Source: Geodermatophilus marinus | GTDB taxonomy: Bacteria > Actinomycetota > Actinomycetes > Mycobacteriales > Geodermatophilaceae | NCBI RefSeq assembly: GCF_003428645.1 | Contig: NZ_QVQH01000036.1 | Location: 1-35,339, forward strand | DNA length: 35,339 nt | Direction: 5' to 3' | Shown: piece after piece, positions 16,393-23,846 of the stretch | Position numbering within the stretch: position 1 is the stretch's first letter | How the letters are laid out: the number at the start of each line of letters is the position of its first letter | Notes under the pieces: generated by a model | What the model was told of the DNA's origin: nothing | Seen by the model: the letters and a program-made list of their open reading frames with translations, nothing else | The model's database searches: none | Program-made: the position numbers and the translations under genes

Positions 16393-18030
16393 TCAGACCA
16401 GGCTGTGCTCGACCGCGTACCGGGTGGCGGCTGCCCGGGAGCTGACGCCGAGCTTGGGGTAGAGGTTGGACAGGTGCCGCTCCACCGTCCGCGGGCTGAT
16501 CGTGAGGGTCGCCGCGATGTCGGCGTTGTGCAGCCCCTCGGCGAGCAGGCGCAGGACCTCGCCTTCCCGGCGGGTCAACCCGGAGGGCGCCAGGGGTGCG
16601 GAGCGGTCACCCGGTCCCGGCCACGCGGGACGTGCGCGCAGTCGGCCCAGGACCTGCACCGCCGCGTGCTCCTCGAGATCCGCGCTGGCCCGGTCGCCCA
16701 GGGCCCGGTAGCACCGGGCGAGCAGCTGACGGGTGCACGCGGCCTCGTAGGGCGTGCCCAGTTCGCGCCAGCGACGGCAGGCCGCCTGCAGCGGGGCGAG
16801 CGCCTCGGCCGGGGATCCCCGCGCCAGCGCGACCGCCCCGGCCGCGGTGCCCGCGAGCGGGACGACGAGGGACTGGGGCCAGGTCCGGCCCAGCTCGACC
16901 AGCTCTCCCACCCGCCGATCCGCCTCGCCCAGCTCGTCCGCGGCGCAGGCGATCCGGATGGCCGCCGCCAGGACCCGGGCCCGGTGGTGCAGGCGCCCGT
17001 CCGGCGGGGCCAGCAGCGCCGTCCGCACCGCAGCGCCCGCGGCCGCGACGTCCCCGCGGTCGAGGCGGAGCAGGGCCACCCCGGGCTGGGGGTCGGCTCC
17101 GCGCCGGTGGGCCTCCGCGAAGGCCGTCTCGGCCCCGGACCGGTCCCCCGTGAGCAGCCGGAGCTCGCCGCGCAGGAGCCAGGCCGCGCCGACCGTCTCC
17201 TGGCACAACTCGCGCAGCTCCTGGCAGGCCCGGTCCAGAGCCGGTTCCACCCGCTCCCACTGGCCGGTGAGCTGCCAGATCCGGGCTCGGTACACCCGGC
17301 AGGCACCGGAGAAGAGGACGGCCGCGGGCAGCGAGTCCAGCCACTGCTCGGCATCCTGGAGCCACAACCGCATCCGCGCCACGTCGCCGACGCGGTCGGC
17401 GACCTCCATGGCCATGCAGAAGGTGTTGCCGACCCACTCCGGCGCCATGGTCTCGGCGTCCAACCCCACCATCGCCTCGTCGAGCAGCGCCATCCCCTGC
17501 CCGACCTCCCCGGTCCCGACCAGGGCGTAGCCCTCGGCGACCAGCGCGGCCAGCGCCAGGGTCCGGTCCGGGTGCCGGTTCGACAGCGCCACGATGCCGC
17601 GAGCTGCGACCAGCACGTCCTCCGGGGGCGCCTGCGCCAGGTTGTACTCCACGTCCCGGTAGAAGGCGACGTAGCCGTGGCTCGGGGACTCCGGGACCTC
17701 CTCCAGCAACCGGCCGACCCGGTTCATCCAGCCGGAGCCGAGCGGGAGCTGCCCGATGAGCAGGTGGTACATCGCGACGTCCAGGGCCGCCAGAGCGGCC
17801 TCCTCGATCCGGCCGGCGTCCAGCAGCTGCCGGTGCGCGCGGGCGACGAGACGCACGGAGTCGCCGGCCCGCCCACACCACCAGCTGGCCCGCGCCGCCG
17901 CCACCAGGTCGTCGGGAGCGCTCAGCAGCCCGTCCCGGGCCGCACGGCCGAACGCCTCCCGGGCTGCGGGCCAGTCACCCTGCCGGTAGGCCGCCTGCGC
18001 CGATGCCAGCGCCGGCCTCAGCGTGGCCAT
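16393..18030 (-). CDS. LuxR-family regulator with TPR-like helical repeats (second copy)
   Basis: A 545-residue regulator of the same build as the one at 1691-3430: TPR-like helical pairs over most of its length and a C-terminal LuxR/GerE domain (about 484-540) with GLTRREGEVLRLLAEGLHNADIA and SPRTVERHLSNLYPKLGV. No nucleotide-binding motif is visible. Shared segments with the other copy (SGW near residue 100, and the ALLDEAMVG-like helix) support common descent. The start has no Shine-Dalgarno at usual spacing, but GACACT lies seven bases before the ATG, so a leaderless message is possible. It probably controls the methyltransferase downstream or the divergent AidB-like gene. Confidence 0.85.
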   Translation of the reverse strand: MATLRPALASAQAAYRQGDWPAAREAFGRAARDGLLSAPDDLVAAARASWWCGRAGDSVRLVARAHRQLLDAGRIEEAALAALDVAMYHLLIGQLPLGSGWMNRVGRLLEEVPESPSHGYVAFYRDVEYNLAQAPPEDVLVAARGIVALSNRHPDRTLALAALVAEGYALVGTGEVGQGMALLDEAMVGLDAETMAPEWVGNTFCMAMEVADRVGDVARMRLWLQDAEQWLDSLPAAVLFSGACRVYRARIWQLTGQWERVEPALDRACQELRELCQETVGAAWLLRGELRLLTGDRSGAETAFAEAHRRGADPQPGVALLRLDRGDVAAAGAAVRTALLAPPDGRLHHRARVLAAAIRIACAADELGEADRRVGELVELGRTWPQSLVVPLAGTAAGAVALARGSPAEALAPLQAACRRWRELGTPYEAACTRQLLARCYRALGDRASADLEEHAAVQVLGRLRARPAWPGPGDRSAPLAPSGLTRREGEVLRLLAEGLHNADIAATLTISPRTVERHLSNLYPKLGVSSRAAATRYAVEHSLV

Positions 18031-18282
18031 GACCGTCAGTGTCGACCTTCCCGGGGGCCTGCGGCTACGCGGTCGGGTCCGACAGCGGGCCCGGCGCCGT
18101 CCCGATCCGGCCGGTTCCCGATCGGATGCGCATCATCGGGGTGCTCGTCGTCGACGGAGGGTGTGCGCTCTGCCCGGCGAGCGCGACGTCCGTCGACCGG
18201 TACCCGCCGGATGGCGCCGTCCTCGGGGATGCTGCCTCAGGGGGTGCCCGTGCGAACCGGAGATGGTGGGGAAGGAGCTGCG

Positions 18283-19956
18283 ATGACCCGCACGACCAGC
18301 CAGGAGTACGCCGAGGCCGTCCCGGAGGAGGACTTCTCCCGCCCGCGGCCCGTCCCGGGGAACCTGGTGCCGGACCTCACCGGCGTCAACGCGTTCGACG
18401 GGGACGAGATCGCCACCGACGTGATCGCCCGCCACGCGCCCTGGGCCCGCGAGCGGGCCAGCACGCTCGGGTCGCGCGTGTGGGACCCGGAGGTCCTCAA
18501 GGCGGCCCACGACGCCCAGCGCCACGTGCCCGAGCTGCGGACCCTCGACCGCCTGGGCGACGAGGTCTACGACGTCGACTTCCACCCGAGCTACCACGCG
18601 CTGATGTCCCTCGGCTTCGGCTCGGGCGTCCACTCCCTCGCGTGGACGTCGTCGGGGCCGGGCGCGCACTCGGCGCGCGCGGTGCTGTCCTACCTGTGGA
18701 ACCAGATCGACGGCTCGACCGCCTGCCCGCTCGGGATGGCCTACGCCGCCATCCCCGTGCTGCGCGGCCGGCCCGCCTTCGCCCCCTTCGCCGAGGCGAT
18801 CGCCGCCGAGGCCTACGACCCCTCGGACGTCCCGATCGGGCAGAAGTCCTCCGGCACGATCGGCTACTTCATGACCGAGAAGCACGGCGGGTCGGACCTG
18901 CGCGCGAACGTCACGGTCGCCCGCCCGCTCGGTCGCCGCGGTCCGGGTGAGACCTACCTGGTCAACGGCCACAAGTGGTTCGCGTCGGTCCCGATGTCGG
19001 ACGCCTACCTCACCGTCGCGCGGACCGAGGGCGGCGTGTCGTGCCTCCTGGTGCCCCGGCGCCTCCCGGACGGCCGGTTGAACGGCATCAGGGTCAACCG
19101 GCTCAAGGACAAGCTGGGCAACCGGGCCAACGCCTCGTCGGAGATCGAGTACCACGACGCCCTCGGCCACCTCGTCGGCGAGGAGGGCAGGGGCATCCGC
19201 ACCATCCTGTCCTCGGCCGAGTACACCCGCCTCGACTTCGCCGTGGGCTCCGCGGGGCTCATGCGCGCCGCCCTGTCCCAGGCGCTGCACCACAACGACC
19301 ACCGGACCGCCTTCGGGGCACCGCTCTCGCAGCTGCCGATCCAGGCCCCCGTCCTGGCCGACCTCACCCTGGAGTGGGCCGGCGCCGCGCACCTCGGCTT
19401 CCGCGTCGCCCGCGCCGAGGACTCGGCCGGCGACGTCTCCGAGGCCCTGGTCAGCCGGCTGCTCACCCCGGTGGCGAAGTACTGGAACTGCCGCCGCGTC
19501 CCCGCTGTCACCGAGGAGGCCATCCAGGCCATCGGCGGGAACGCCTACATCGAGGAGCACCCCTGCCCCCGCTACTACCGCGAGGCCCCGCTCAACGCGA
19601 TCTGGGAGGGCACGTCGAACATGATGGTCATGGACGTCGGCCGCGTCCTGACCCGCGAGCCGAAGGCCGTCGAGCCGGTCCTCGACGAGATCCGCCCGGT
19701 CGCCGCCGAGCACCCGCTCCTGGCCGCCGCCCTGGCGGAGATCGAGGAGCTCGTCACCGCCCCCGAGGACACGACCCGCTACCTCGTCACCAGGATCGCG
19801 CTCGCGGTCCAGGGCAGCCTCCTGGTGCGGCACGCCCCCGACGTCGTCGCCGACGCCTTCATCGCCTCGCGCCTCGGCACGGGGTGGGGCCCCGGTCTCG
19901 GCACGCTGCGCGGCGTGGACCACCAGGCGATCATCGACCACGCCCGCCTCGGCTGA
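18283..19956 (+). CDS. aidB: AidB-like acyl-CoA dehydrogenase family flavoprotein
   Basis: The 557-residue protein matches AidB in length and layout. An N-terminal extension contains ARHAPWARERA; the middle domain contains GYFMTEKHGGSDLRANVT and a YLVNGHKWFASVPMSD strand; the C-terminal domain contains RYYREAPLNAIWEGTSNMMV (about residues 427-446). AidB in E. coli is an FAD protein of the alkylation response that binds DNA and has weak isovaleryl-CoA dehydrogenase activity; actinobacterial members may be ordinary acyl-CoA dehydrogenases. The ATG at 18283 has GAAGGAG five bases upstream. It is divergent from the second TPR-LuxR gene across 252 bases in which I see no clear operator. No alkylation-repair gene lies nearby. 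Confidence 0.9.
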   Translation: MTRTTSQEYAEAVPEEDFSRPRPVPGNLVPDLTGVNAFDGDEIATDVIARHAPWARERASTLGSRVWDPEVLKAAHDAQRHVPELRTLDRLGDEVYDVDFHPSYHALMSLGFGSGVHSLAWTSSGPGAHSARAVLSYLWNQIDGSTACPLGMAYAAIPVLRGRPAFAPFAEAIAAEAYDPSDVPIGQKSSGTIGYFMTEKHGGSDLRANVTVARPLGRRGPGETYLVNGHKWFASVPMSDAYLTVARTEGGVSCLLVPRRLPDGRLNGIRVNRLKDKLGNRANASSEIEYHDALGHLVGEEGRGIRTILSSAEYTRLDFAVGSAGLMRAALSQALHHNDHRTAFGAPLSQLPIQAPVLADLTLEWAGAAHLGFRVARAEDSAGDVSEALVSRLLTPVAKYWNCRRVPAVTEEAIQAIGGNAYIEEHPCPRYYREAPLNAIWEGTSNMMVMDVGRVLTREPKAVEPVLDEIRPVAAEHPLLAAALAEIEELVTAPEDTTRYLVTRIALAVQGSLLVRHAPDVVADAFIASRLGTGWGPGLGTLRGVDHQAIIDHARLG

Positions 19957-19968
19957 CCCGGCTCCTCA

Positions 19969-19999
19969 CCGTCCGGGTGCCGGGGCCTCCCCCGGACGG
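19969..19999. terminator. Hairpin between convergent aidB and the FAD oxidoreductase
   Basis: CCGTCCGGG (19969-19977) pairs perfectly with CCCGGACGG (19991-19999) around a 13-base loop. It lies in the 63-base gap between the two converging stop codons and probably serves both genes. It lacks a U-tract. Confidence 0.6.
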
Positions 20000-20019
20000 G
20001 GTCGACGGCCCGCACCCGA

Positions 20020-21441
20020 TCAGTCCGGGCGGATGTTCTGGTTGAGCCGGAACACGTTCGCCGGGTCGTACTCCCGCTTCAGCGCCCGGAGGCGGTCGTA
20101 CCTCGCGTCGCCGTACGCCTGCCGCACGCGGGCGTCCCCCTCCTCCATGAGGAAGTTGACGTAGACGCCCGTGTGGAAGGGGGACAGCGCGGACCAGTAC
20201 TCGCGCGCCCACTGCCGCTGCTCGTCGAACCCGTCCGCGGTCGCCGTGTTGCCGTTGATGTTGAAGGTGAAGCCGGCGCCGCGGCCGTTGAAGGCCGTCT
20301 CGTGCTCCCCCACCCGCGCCACGGCGCCGCCCATCTGCCACAGCGCGATGCTGCTCAGCGGCGAGCTGATCCGCCGCCCGTGCTCGGCGACGACGTCGAT
20401 GACGTCGTCGCCGAGTTCGGCCACGTCGCAGGAGCGGACGTAGTACCAGCAGCCGTGCCGGAAGGACGGGTCGAACATCGTCTGGTGGGTCACGAAGGGC
20501 TTGGGCGCGAACACGTCCAGCACCGGGGTGCCGAAGGTGCGCATCGGTTCGAAGACCCGCTCGCCGGCGTCGATGTCGCCGGCGTAGCAGCCGACGACGG
20601 CGATCACCGGCCGGCCGACCAGATCGGGCGGGACGACGGGCAGCGGTGGGGCGAGCCGCTGCACGACCAGGGTCATGAGGTCGTCCGGGCAGCCGGCCAC
20701 CCAGTCGCGGTAGAAGCGCAGCACCCGCCCGGCCTCGCTCATCGGCCAGAACGTCGCACCGGCCATCACCAGCGGGCCCAGCGGGTGGAGACGGAACCGG
20801 AAGTCGGTGACGATCCCGAAGTTGCCACCCCCGCCGCGCAGCCCCCAGAACAGCTCCGGGTTCTCGTCCTCGCTCGCGCGCACGAACTCACCGTCGGCGG
20901 TGACCACGTCGGTCGACAGCAGCGAGTCGACGGTCAGGCCGTACCTGCGCATGATCCAGCCGATCCCGCCCCCCAGGGTCAGCCCGGCCAGCCCCGTGTG
21001 CGAGACGATCCCGGCCGGGACGGCGAGGCCGTGCTGCTGGGTGGCCGCGTCGAGCTCACCGAGCAGCACCCCGGCCTGCGCGCCGGCCACCCGGGCGTCC
21101 GGGTCCACCCGGACGCCGCACATCGGGCGCAGGTCGACCAGCAGGGCGTCGTCGGCGGTGGACAGCCCCGGGAAGCTGTGCCCGCCGCCGCGGACGGCGA
21201 TCGGCAGCCCGTGCTCGCGGCCGAAGCGGAGCGCGGCGCGGACGTCGTCGACGCCGGCGCAGCGGGCGATCACCGCCGGGCGCCGGTCGATCGAACCGTT
21301 CCACACCCGGCGGTGCTCCTCGTACCCGCCGTCCCCCGGGGCGATCACCTCACCCATCAGCGCGGCGCGCAGCCCGGCGAGGGCCGGGGCGCCGATCGCG
21401 CGGAGGCGAGGCCGGCCCGGACCGGTGGCGGTGGTGGTCAT
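20020..21441 (-). CDS. BBE-type FAD-linked oxidoreductase
   Basis: The 473-residue protein has the PCMH/VAO FAD-binding fold: PAVIARCAGVDDVRAALRF, then VRGGGHSFPG, whose His88 should carry the covalent 8-alpha-histidyl FAD bond. GGGIGWIMRRYGLTVDSLLS and LFWGLRGGGGNFGIVT follow, and a C-terminal berberine-bridge (BBE) domain ends YDPANVFRLNQNI. The Cys needed for a second covalent FAD bond is not seen at the usual place, so attachment is probably single. Such enzymes oxidise sugars, alkaloids or secondary metabolites with oxygen; the substrate is unknown. The start at 21441 is chosen because it lies 16 bases past the stop of the Crp gene on the same strand; a start at 21492 would overlap that gene. 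No good Shine-Dalgarno is visible. Confidence 0.9.
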   Translation of the reverse strand: MTTTATGPGRPRLRAIGAPALAGLRAALMGEVIAPGDGGYEEHRRVWNGSIDRRPAVIARCAGVDDVRAALRFGREHGLPIAVRGGGHSFPGLSTADDALLVDLRPMCGVRVDPDARVAGAQAGVLLGELDAATQQHGLAVPAGIVSHTGLAGLTLGGGIGWIMRRYGLTVDSLLSTDVVTADGEFVRASEDENPELFWGLRGGGGNFGIVTDFRFRLHPLGPLVMAGATFWPMSEAGRVLRFYRDWVAGCPDDLMTLVVQRLAPPLPVVPPDLVGRPVIAVVGCYAGDIDAGERVFEPMRTFGTPVLDVFAPKPFVTHQTMFDPSFRHGCWYYVRSCDVAELGDDVIDVVAEHGRRISSPLSSIALWQMGGAVARVGEHETAFNGRGAGFTFNINGNTATADGFDEQRQWAREYWSALSPFHTGVYVNFLMEEGDARVRQAYGDARYDRLRALKREYDPANVFRLNQNIRPD

Positions 21442-21457
21442 GAGCGGCAGTGTGTGC

Positions 21458-22177
21458 TCAGCGGCCGGCCTTGGCAGGAACCCAGGTTCCACCCTGCTCC
21501 CGGCTGAGCCGGATCGGGTCGAGGATGTCGATGTGGTCGGGGCGCGTGCGGATCACCCCCGCCTCCCGCAGGTCCCGCAGCACCCGCACCACGACCTCGC
21601 GCACGGTGCCCACGGAGTCGGCCAGCTGCCGCTGGCTGACCGGCACCGTCAGCGCCGCTCGAGCCGGCCCCCCGGTCCTCGCCTCTCCCGCCGCCAGGTC
21701 GAGCAGGTGACGGGCGACCCGCTGGCGCACGCTGGAGAACGCGCTGCCGGTGATCTCGTGGATGTAGGTGAGCGCTCTGTCCGCGAGCTCGGCCAGGAGG
21801 GCCTCGGCGACCGACGGGTCCTCGTGCGCCGCCCGCCGCACCACGGCCGGGGAGAGACGGACCAACCGCGCGTCCACCACCGCCTGCATGCCGGCGGGCA
21901 TGCGGAAGCCCGACGCGTACATCGACACCGCGCCGATGAGCGCACCGGAGCGGCAGTACCGCACGGTCAGCGTGCGACCGTCCGGGGCGGTGACGAAGGC
22001 CCGGACGAGGCCGTCGACGACCAGCTCGAGGTGCGCGGTCTCCTCGCCCTCGCGGTGCGTCACGGCACCGGCCGGGATCGGCACGAGGCGGGCCCCGGAC
22101 AGCAGCCGCCGGACGGCCGTTCCCGGCAGCCGGGCGAAGCTGGAAGCGGCGAGGGCGGCCCGAACGCCGTCGTCCAT
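21458..22177 (-). CDS. Crp/Fnr-family transcriptional regulator
   Basis: The 239-residue protein has an N-terminal cyclic-nucleotide-binding-like beta-barrel (about 15-125; LVPIPAGAVTHREGEE), a dimerisation helix and a C-terminal winged helix (about 178-215; VSQRQLADSVGTVREVVVRVLRDL). The barrel lacks the RxS phosphate-binding signature of true CRP, and there is no Cys cluster as in FNR, so its ligand is unclear. The start at 22177 is favoured by a TACCGT element six bases upstream, which fits a leaderless transcript; the open frame upstream is Arg/Pro-rich and unlike the family. It is followed at 16 bases by the FAD oxidoreductase, so the pair is likely co-transcribed. Confidence 0.87.
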   Translation of the reverse strand: MDDGVRAALAASSFARLPGTAVRRLLSGARLVPIPAGAVTHREGEETAHLELVVDGLVRAFVTAPDGRTLTVRYCRSGALIGAVSMYASGFRMPAGMQAVVDARLVRLSPAVVRRAAHEDPSVAEALLAELADRALTYIHEITGSAFSSVRQRVARHLLDLAAGEARTGGPARAALTVPVSQRQLADSVGTVREVVVRVLRDLREAGVIRTRPDHIDILDPIRLSREQGGTWVPAKAGR

Positions 22178-22183
22178 CCGGTC

Positions 22184-22189
22184 ACGGTA
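22184..22189 (-). promoter_or_regulatory. Predicted -10 of a leaderless Crp transcript
   Basis: TACCGT on the minus strand fits TANNNT and ends six bases before the ATG at 22177, so transcription would begin at or next to the start codon. No -35 consensus is seen. Confidence 0.4.
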
Positions 22190-22293
22190 GGACCATCGCG
22201 AGGGTCGGAGGGGATCGGTTCGCGCGGGATCCGGCAGGGGTGCGCTCCGCCGCCGCGAACGGTCCGCCCGGTCGCCGGCGGGAACGCCTGCCG

Positions 22294-23727
22294 TCACCCC
22301 CTCCGGCCGGGCGCCGGGGCGTCTTCCCGGCTCGGGGGCCCGGCCGGCGGGACCGTGGTGGTGGTCGGCCCGGCACCGCCCTCACCGGGGCTCGGTCGGC
22401 CGTGCCGGCCGTGGCGCAGCACCCGCAGCACGGTCCCGGGTCCGACGAGCGCGGTGGGCGGGTCGACGAGGGCGGCGACCCGGAGGAACGCGGTCGCCAG
22501 GGCGGCGTCGGTCTCGGCGGCTGCGTGGAGCCGGTCGACGTAGGCGCCGAGCACGCGGGTCTTCGCCGTGCGCCGGCCCTCGACGCCGGGGAACGCCAGG
22601 TCGCCACCGACCGCCAGCTCCCACGGCGCGTCGACGACCCGCGCGACGTGCCGGTGGAAGGCCAGGGGCTGCGGTGGACGTCGGCGCCGGAGCTGGTCGC
22701 GCAGCGCCAGCGCCTCCAGCGCGGCGACGGTCATGCCCTGCCCGTAGACCGGGTTGAAGCTGCAGAACGCATCCCCCAGCACGAGGAGCCCCTCGGGCAA
22801 CTCCCGGACCCGTTCGTAGCGACGGCGGACCCCGGCCGGGAAGCGGAACGGCGCGGGGTCGCCGAGCGGCTCGGCGGAGGTGAGGGCGTCGCGGACGTCG
22901 GGGTGCGGCAGGGAGCGCGCGAAGTCGAGGAACCCGGCCGGGTCGGTGGGCGGGTGGTCCCCGAGCACGCCGATCAGCGTCACCATCCACCGGTCGCCCT
23001 CGAGGACCGCCAGCGCTCCACCACGCCCGTGCGGCGGCACCGGCGCGCACATGATCCCCAGGTCACCGCCGAGCGCTCCGGGGCGGGCGCGGTAGACCCG
23101 GGTCGCATAACCGAGCCCGATCCTGATGCGCTCCTCCGCGGGTGCCGGCAACCCCAGCGCCGCCAGCCAGGTCGGGATGCGCGAGCCCCGGCCGGTGGCG
23201 TCCACGACGAGGTCGGCGGTGATGACCTCCTCGTCCCGACCGTCCCGGCGTACGCGGGCACCGGTGACCCGCCGCCGGTCGGCCGAGATCTCGAGCCCGA
23301 CGAGCGCGCACCGCGGCACGACGTCCACGCCCGGCGTCGCGGCCACCCGTGCACGGACGGCGTCCTCCAGGAGCGGGCGACTCGCGCACAGCAGGGACAG
23401 GCCGCTGCGCGCGCGTGCCATCCGGTGCCCCCCGAAGTACATGCGGGTGTCGCCGAGCTGGTCACCCAGCGGCGCTCCCCTGCCGGTCAGCTCCCTGGTC
23501 AGGCCGGGGAGGAGCTCCTCGAGGGCCTGCTGCCCACGGCCCAGCAACGCGTGCAGGTGACCGCCCTGCGGAACGCCACGACGCGGCCGCTCCGGCCCCT
23601 CGGCCAGCGCATCCCGGTCGACGACGGTCACGCGCGTGCACCGCTCGGCCAGCACCCTCGCCGCGAGCAGACCCGCCATGCTCGCGCCCGCCACCACAGC
23701 GCGGTCCCCGGTCCCGGTGGTCATCAC
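22294..23727 (-). CDS. FAD-dependent monooxygenase-like oxidoreductase
   Basis: The 477-residue protein has a Rossmann dinucleotide motif at the N-terminus (AVVAGASMAGLLAARVL, 10-26), a VVDATGRGSRIPTWL segment (174-188) and the flavin-binding GD motif in LLVLGDAFCSFNPVYGQGM (314-332). These are the features of PHBH-fold FAD oxidoreductases, which are usually aromatic or polyketide hydroxylases. The C-terminal 40 residues are Pro/Gly-rich and probably disordered. GGAGGT lies five bases before a GTG at 23727 and eight before the adjacent ATG at 23724, so either can start translation. It is divergent from the LAL regulator, which is the obvious candidate controller. The substrate is unknown. Confidence 0.87.
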   Translation of the reverse strand: MMTTGTGDRAVVAGASMAGLLAARVLAERCTRVTVVDRDALAEGPERPRRGVPQGGHLHALLGRGQQALEELLPGLTRELTGRGAPLGDQLGDTRMYFGGHRMARARSGLSLLCASRPLLEDAVRARVAATPGVDVVPRCALVGLEISADRRRVTGARVRRDGRDEEVITADLVVDATGRGSRIPTWLAALGLPAPAEERIRIGLGYATRVYRARPGALGGDLGIMCAPVPPHGRGGALAVLEGDRWMVTLIGVLGDHPPTDPAGFLDFARSLPHPDVRDALTSAEPLGDPAPFRFPAGVRRRYERVRELPEGLLVLGDAFCSFNPVYGQGMTVAALEALALRDQLRRRRPPQPLAFHRHVARVVDAPWELAVGGDLAFPGVEGRRTAKTRVLGAYVDRLHAAAETDAALATAFLRVAALVDPPTALVGPGTVLRVLRHGRHGRPSPGEGGAGPTTTTVPPAGPPSREDAPAPGRRG

Positions 23728-23792
23728 CGCTCACCTCCGTCCCGTCCTGGACACCGAGGATCCGGGCGGGGCGCCGCCCGCACAGCGGGGAA

Positions 23793-23826
23793 ACCACGTA
23801 CCCGGGACCTCCTCCCCGACCACGTA
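23793..23826. repeat. Direct repeat in a divergent promoter region
   Basis: ACCACGTA occurs at 23793-23800 and again at 23819-23826, 26 bases apart, inside the 119-base gap between the FAD oxidoreductase and the LAL regulator. The second copy lies nine bases before the predicted -10 of the regulator. It could be a regulator-binding site. Confidence 0.35.
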
Positions 23827-23834
23827 GGCGCGCG

Positions 23835-23840
23835 CATACT
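23835..23840 (+). promoter_or_regulatory. Predicted -10 of a leaderless LAL-regulator transcript
   Basis: CATACT ends six bases before the ATG at 23847, and no Shine-Dalgarno precedes that ATG. This spacing suits a leaderless message. Confidence 0.35.
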
Positions 23841-23846
23841 GCTCGC

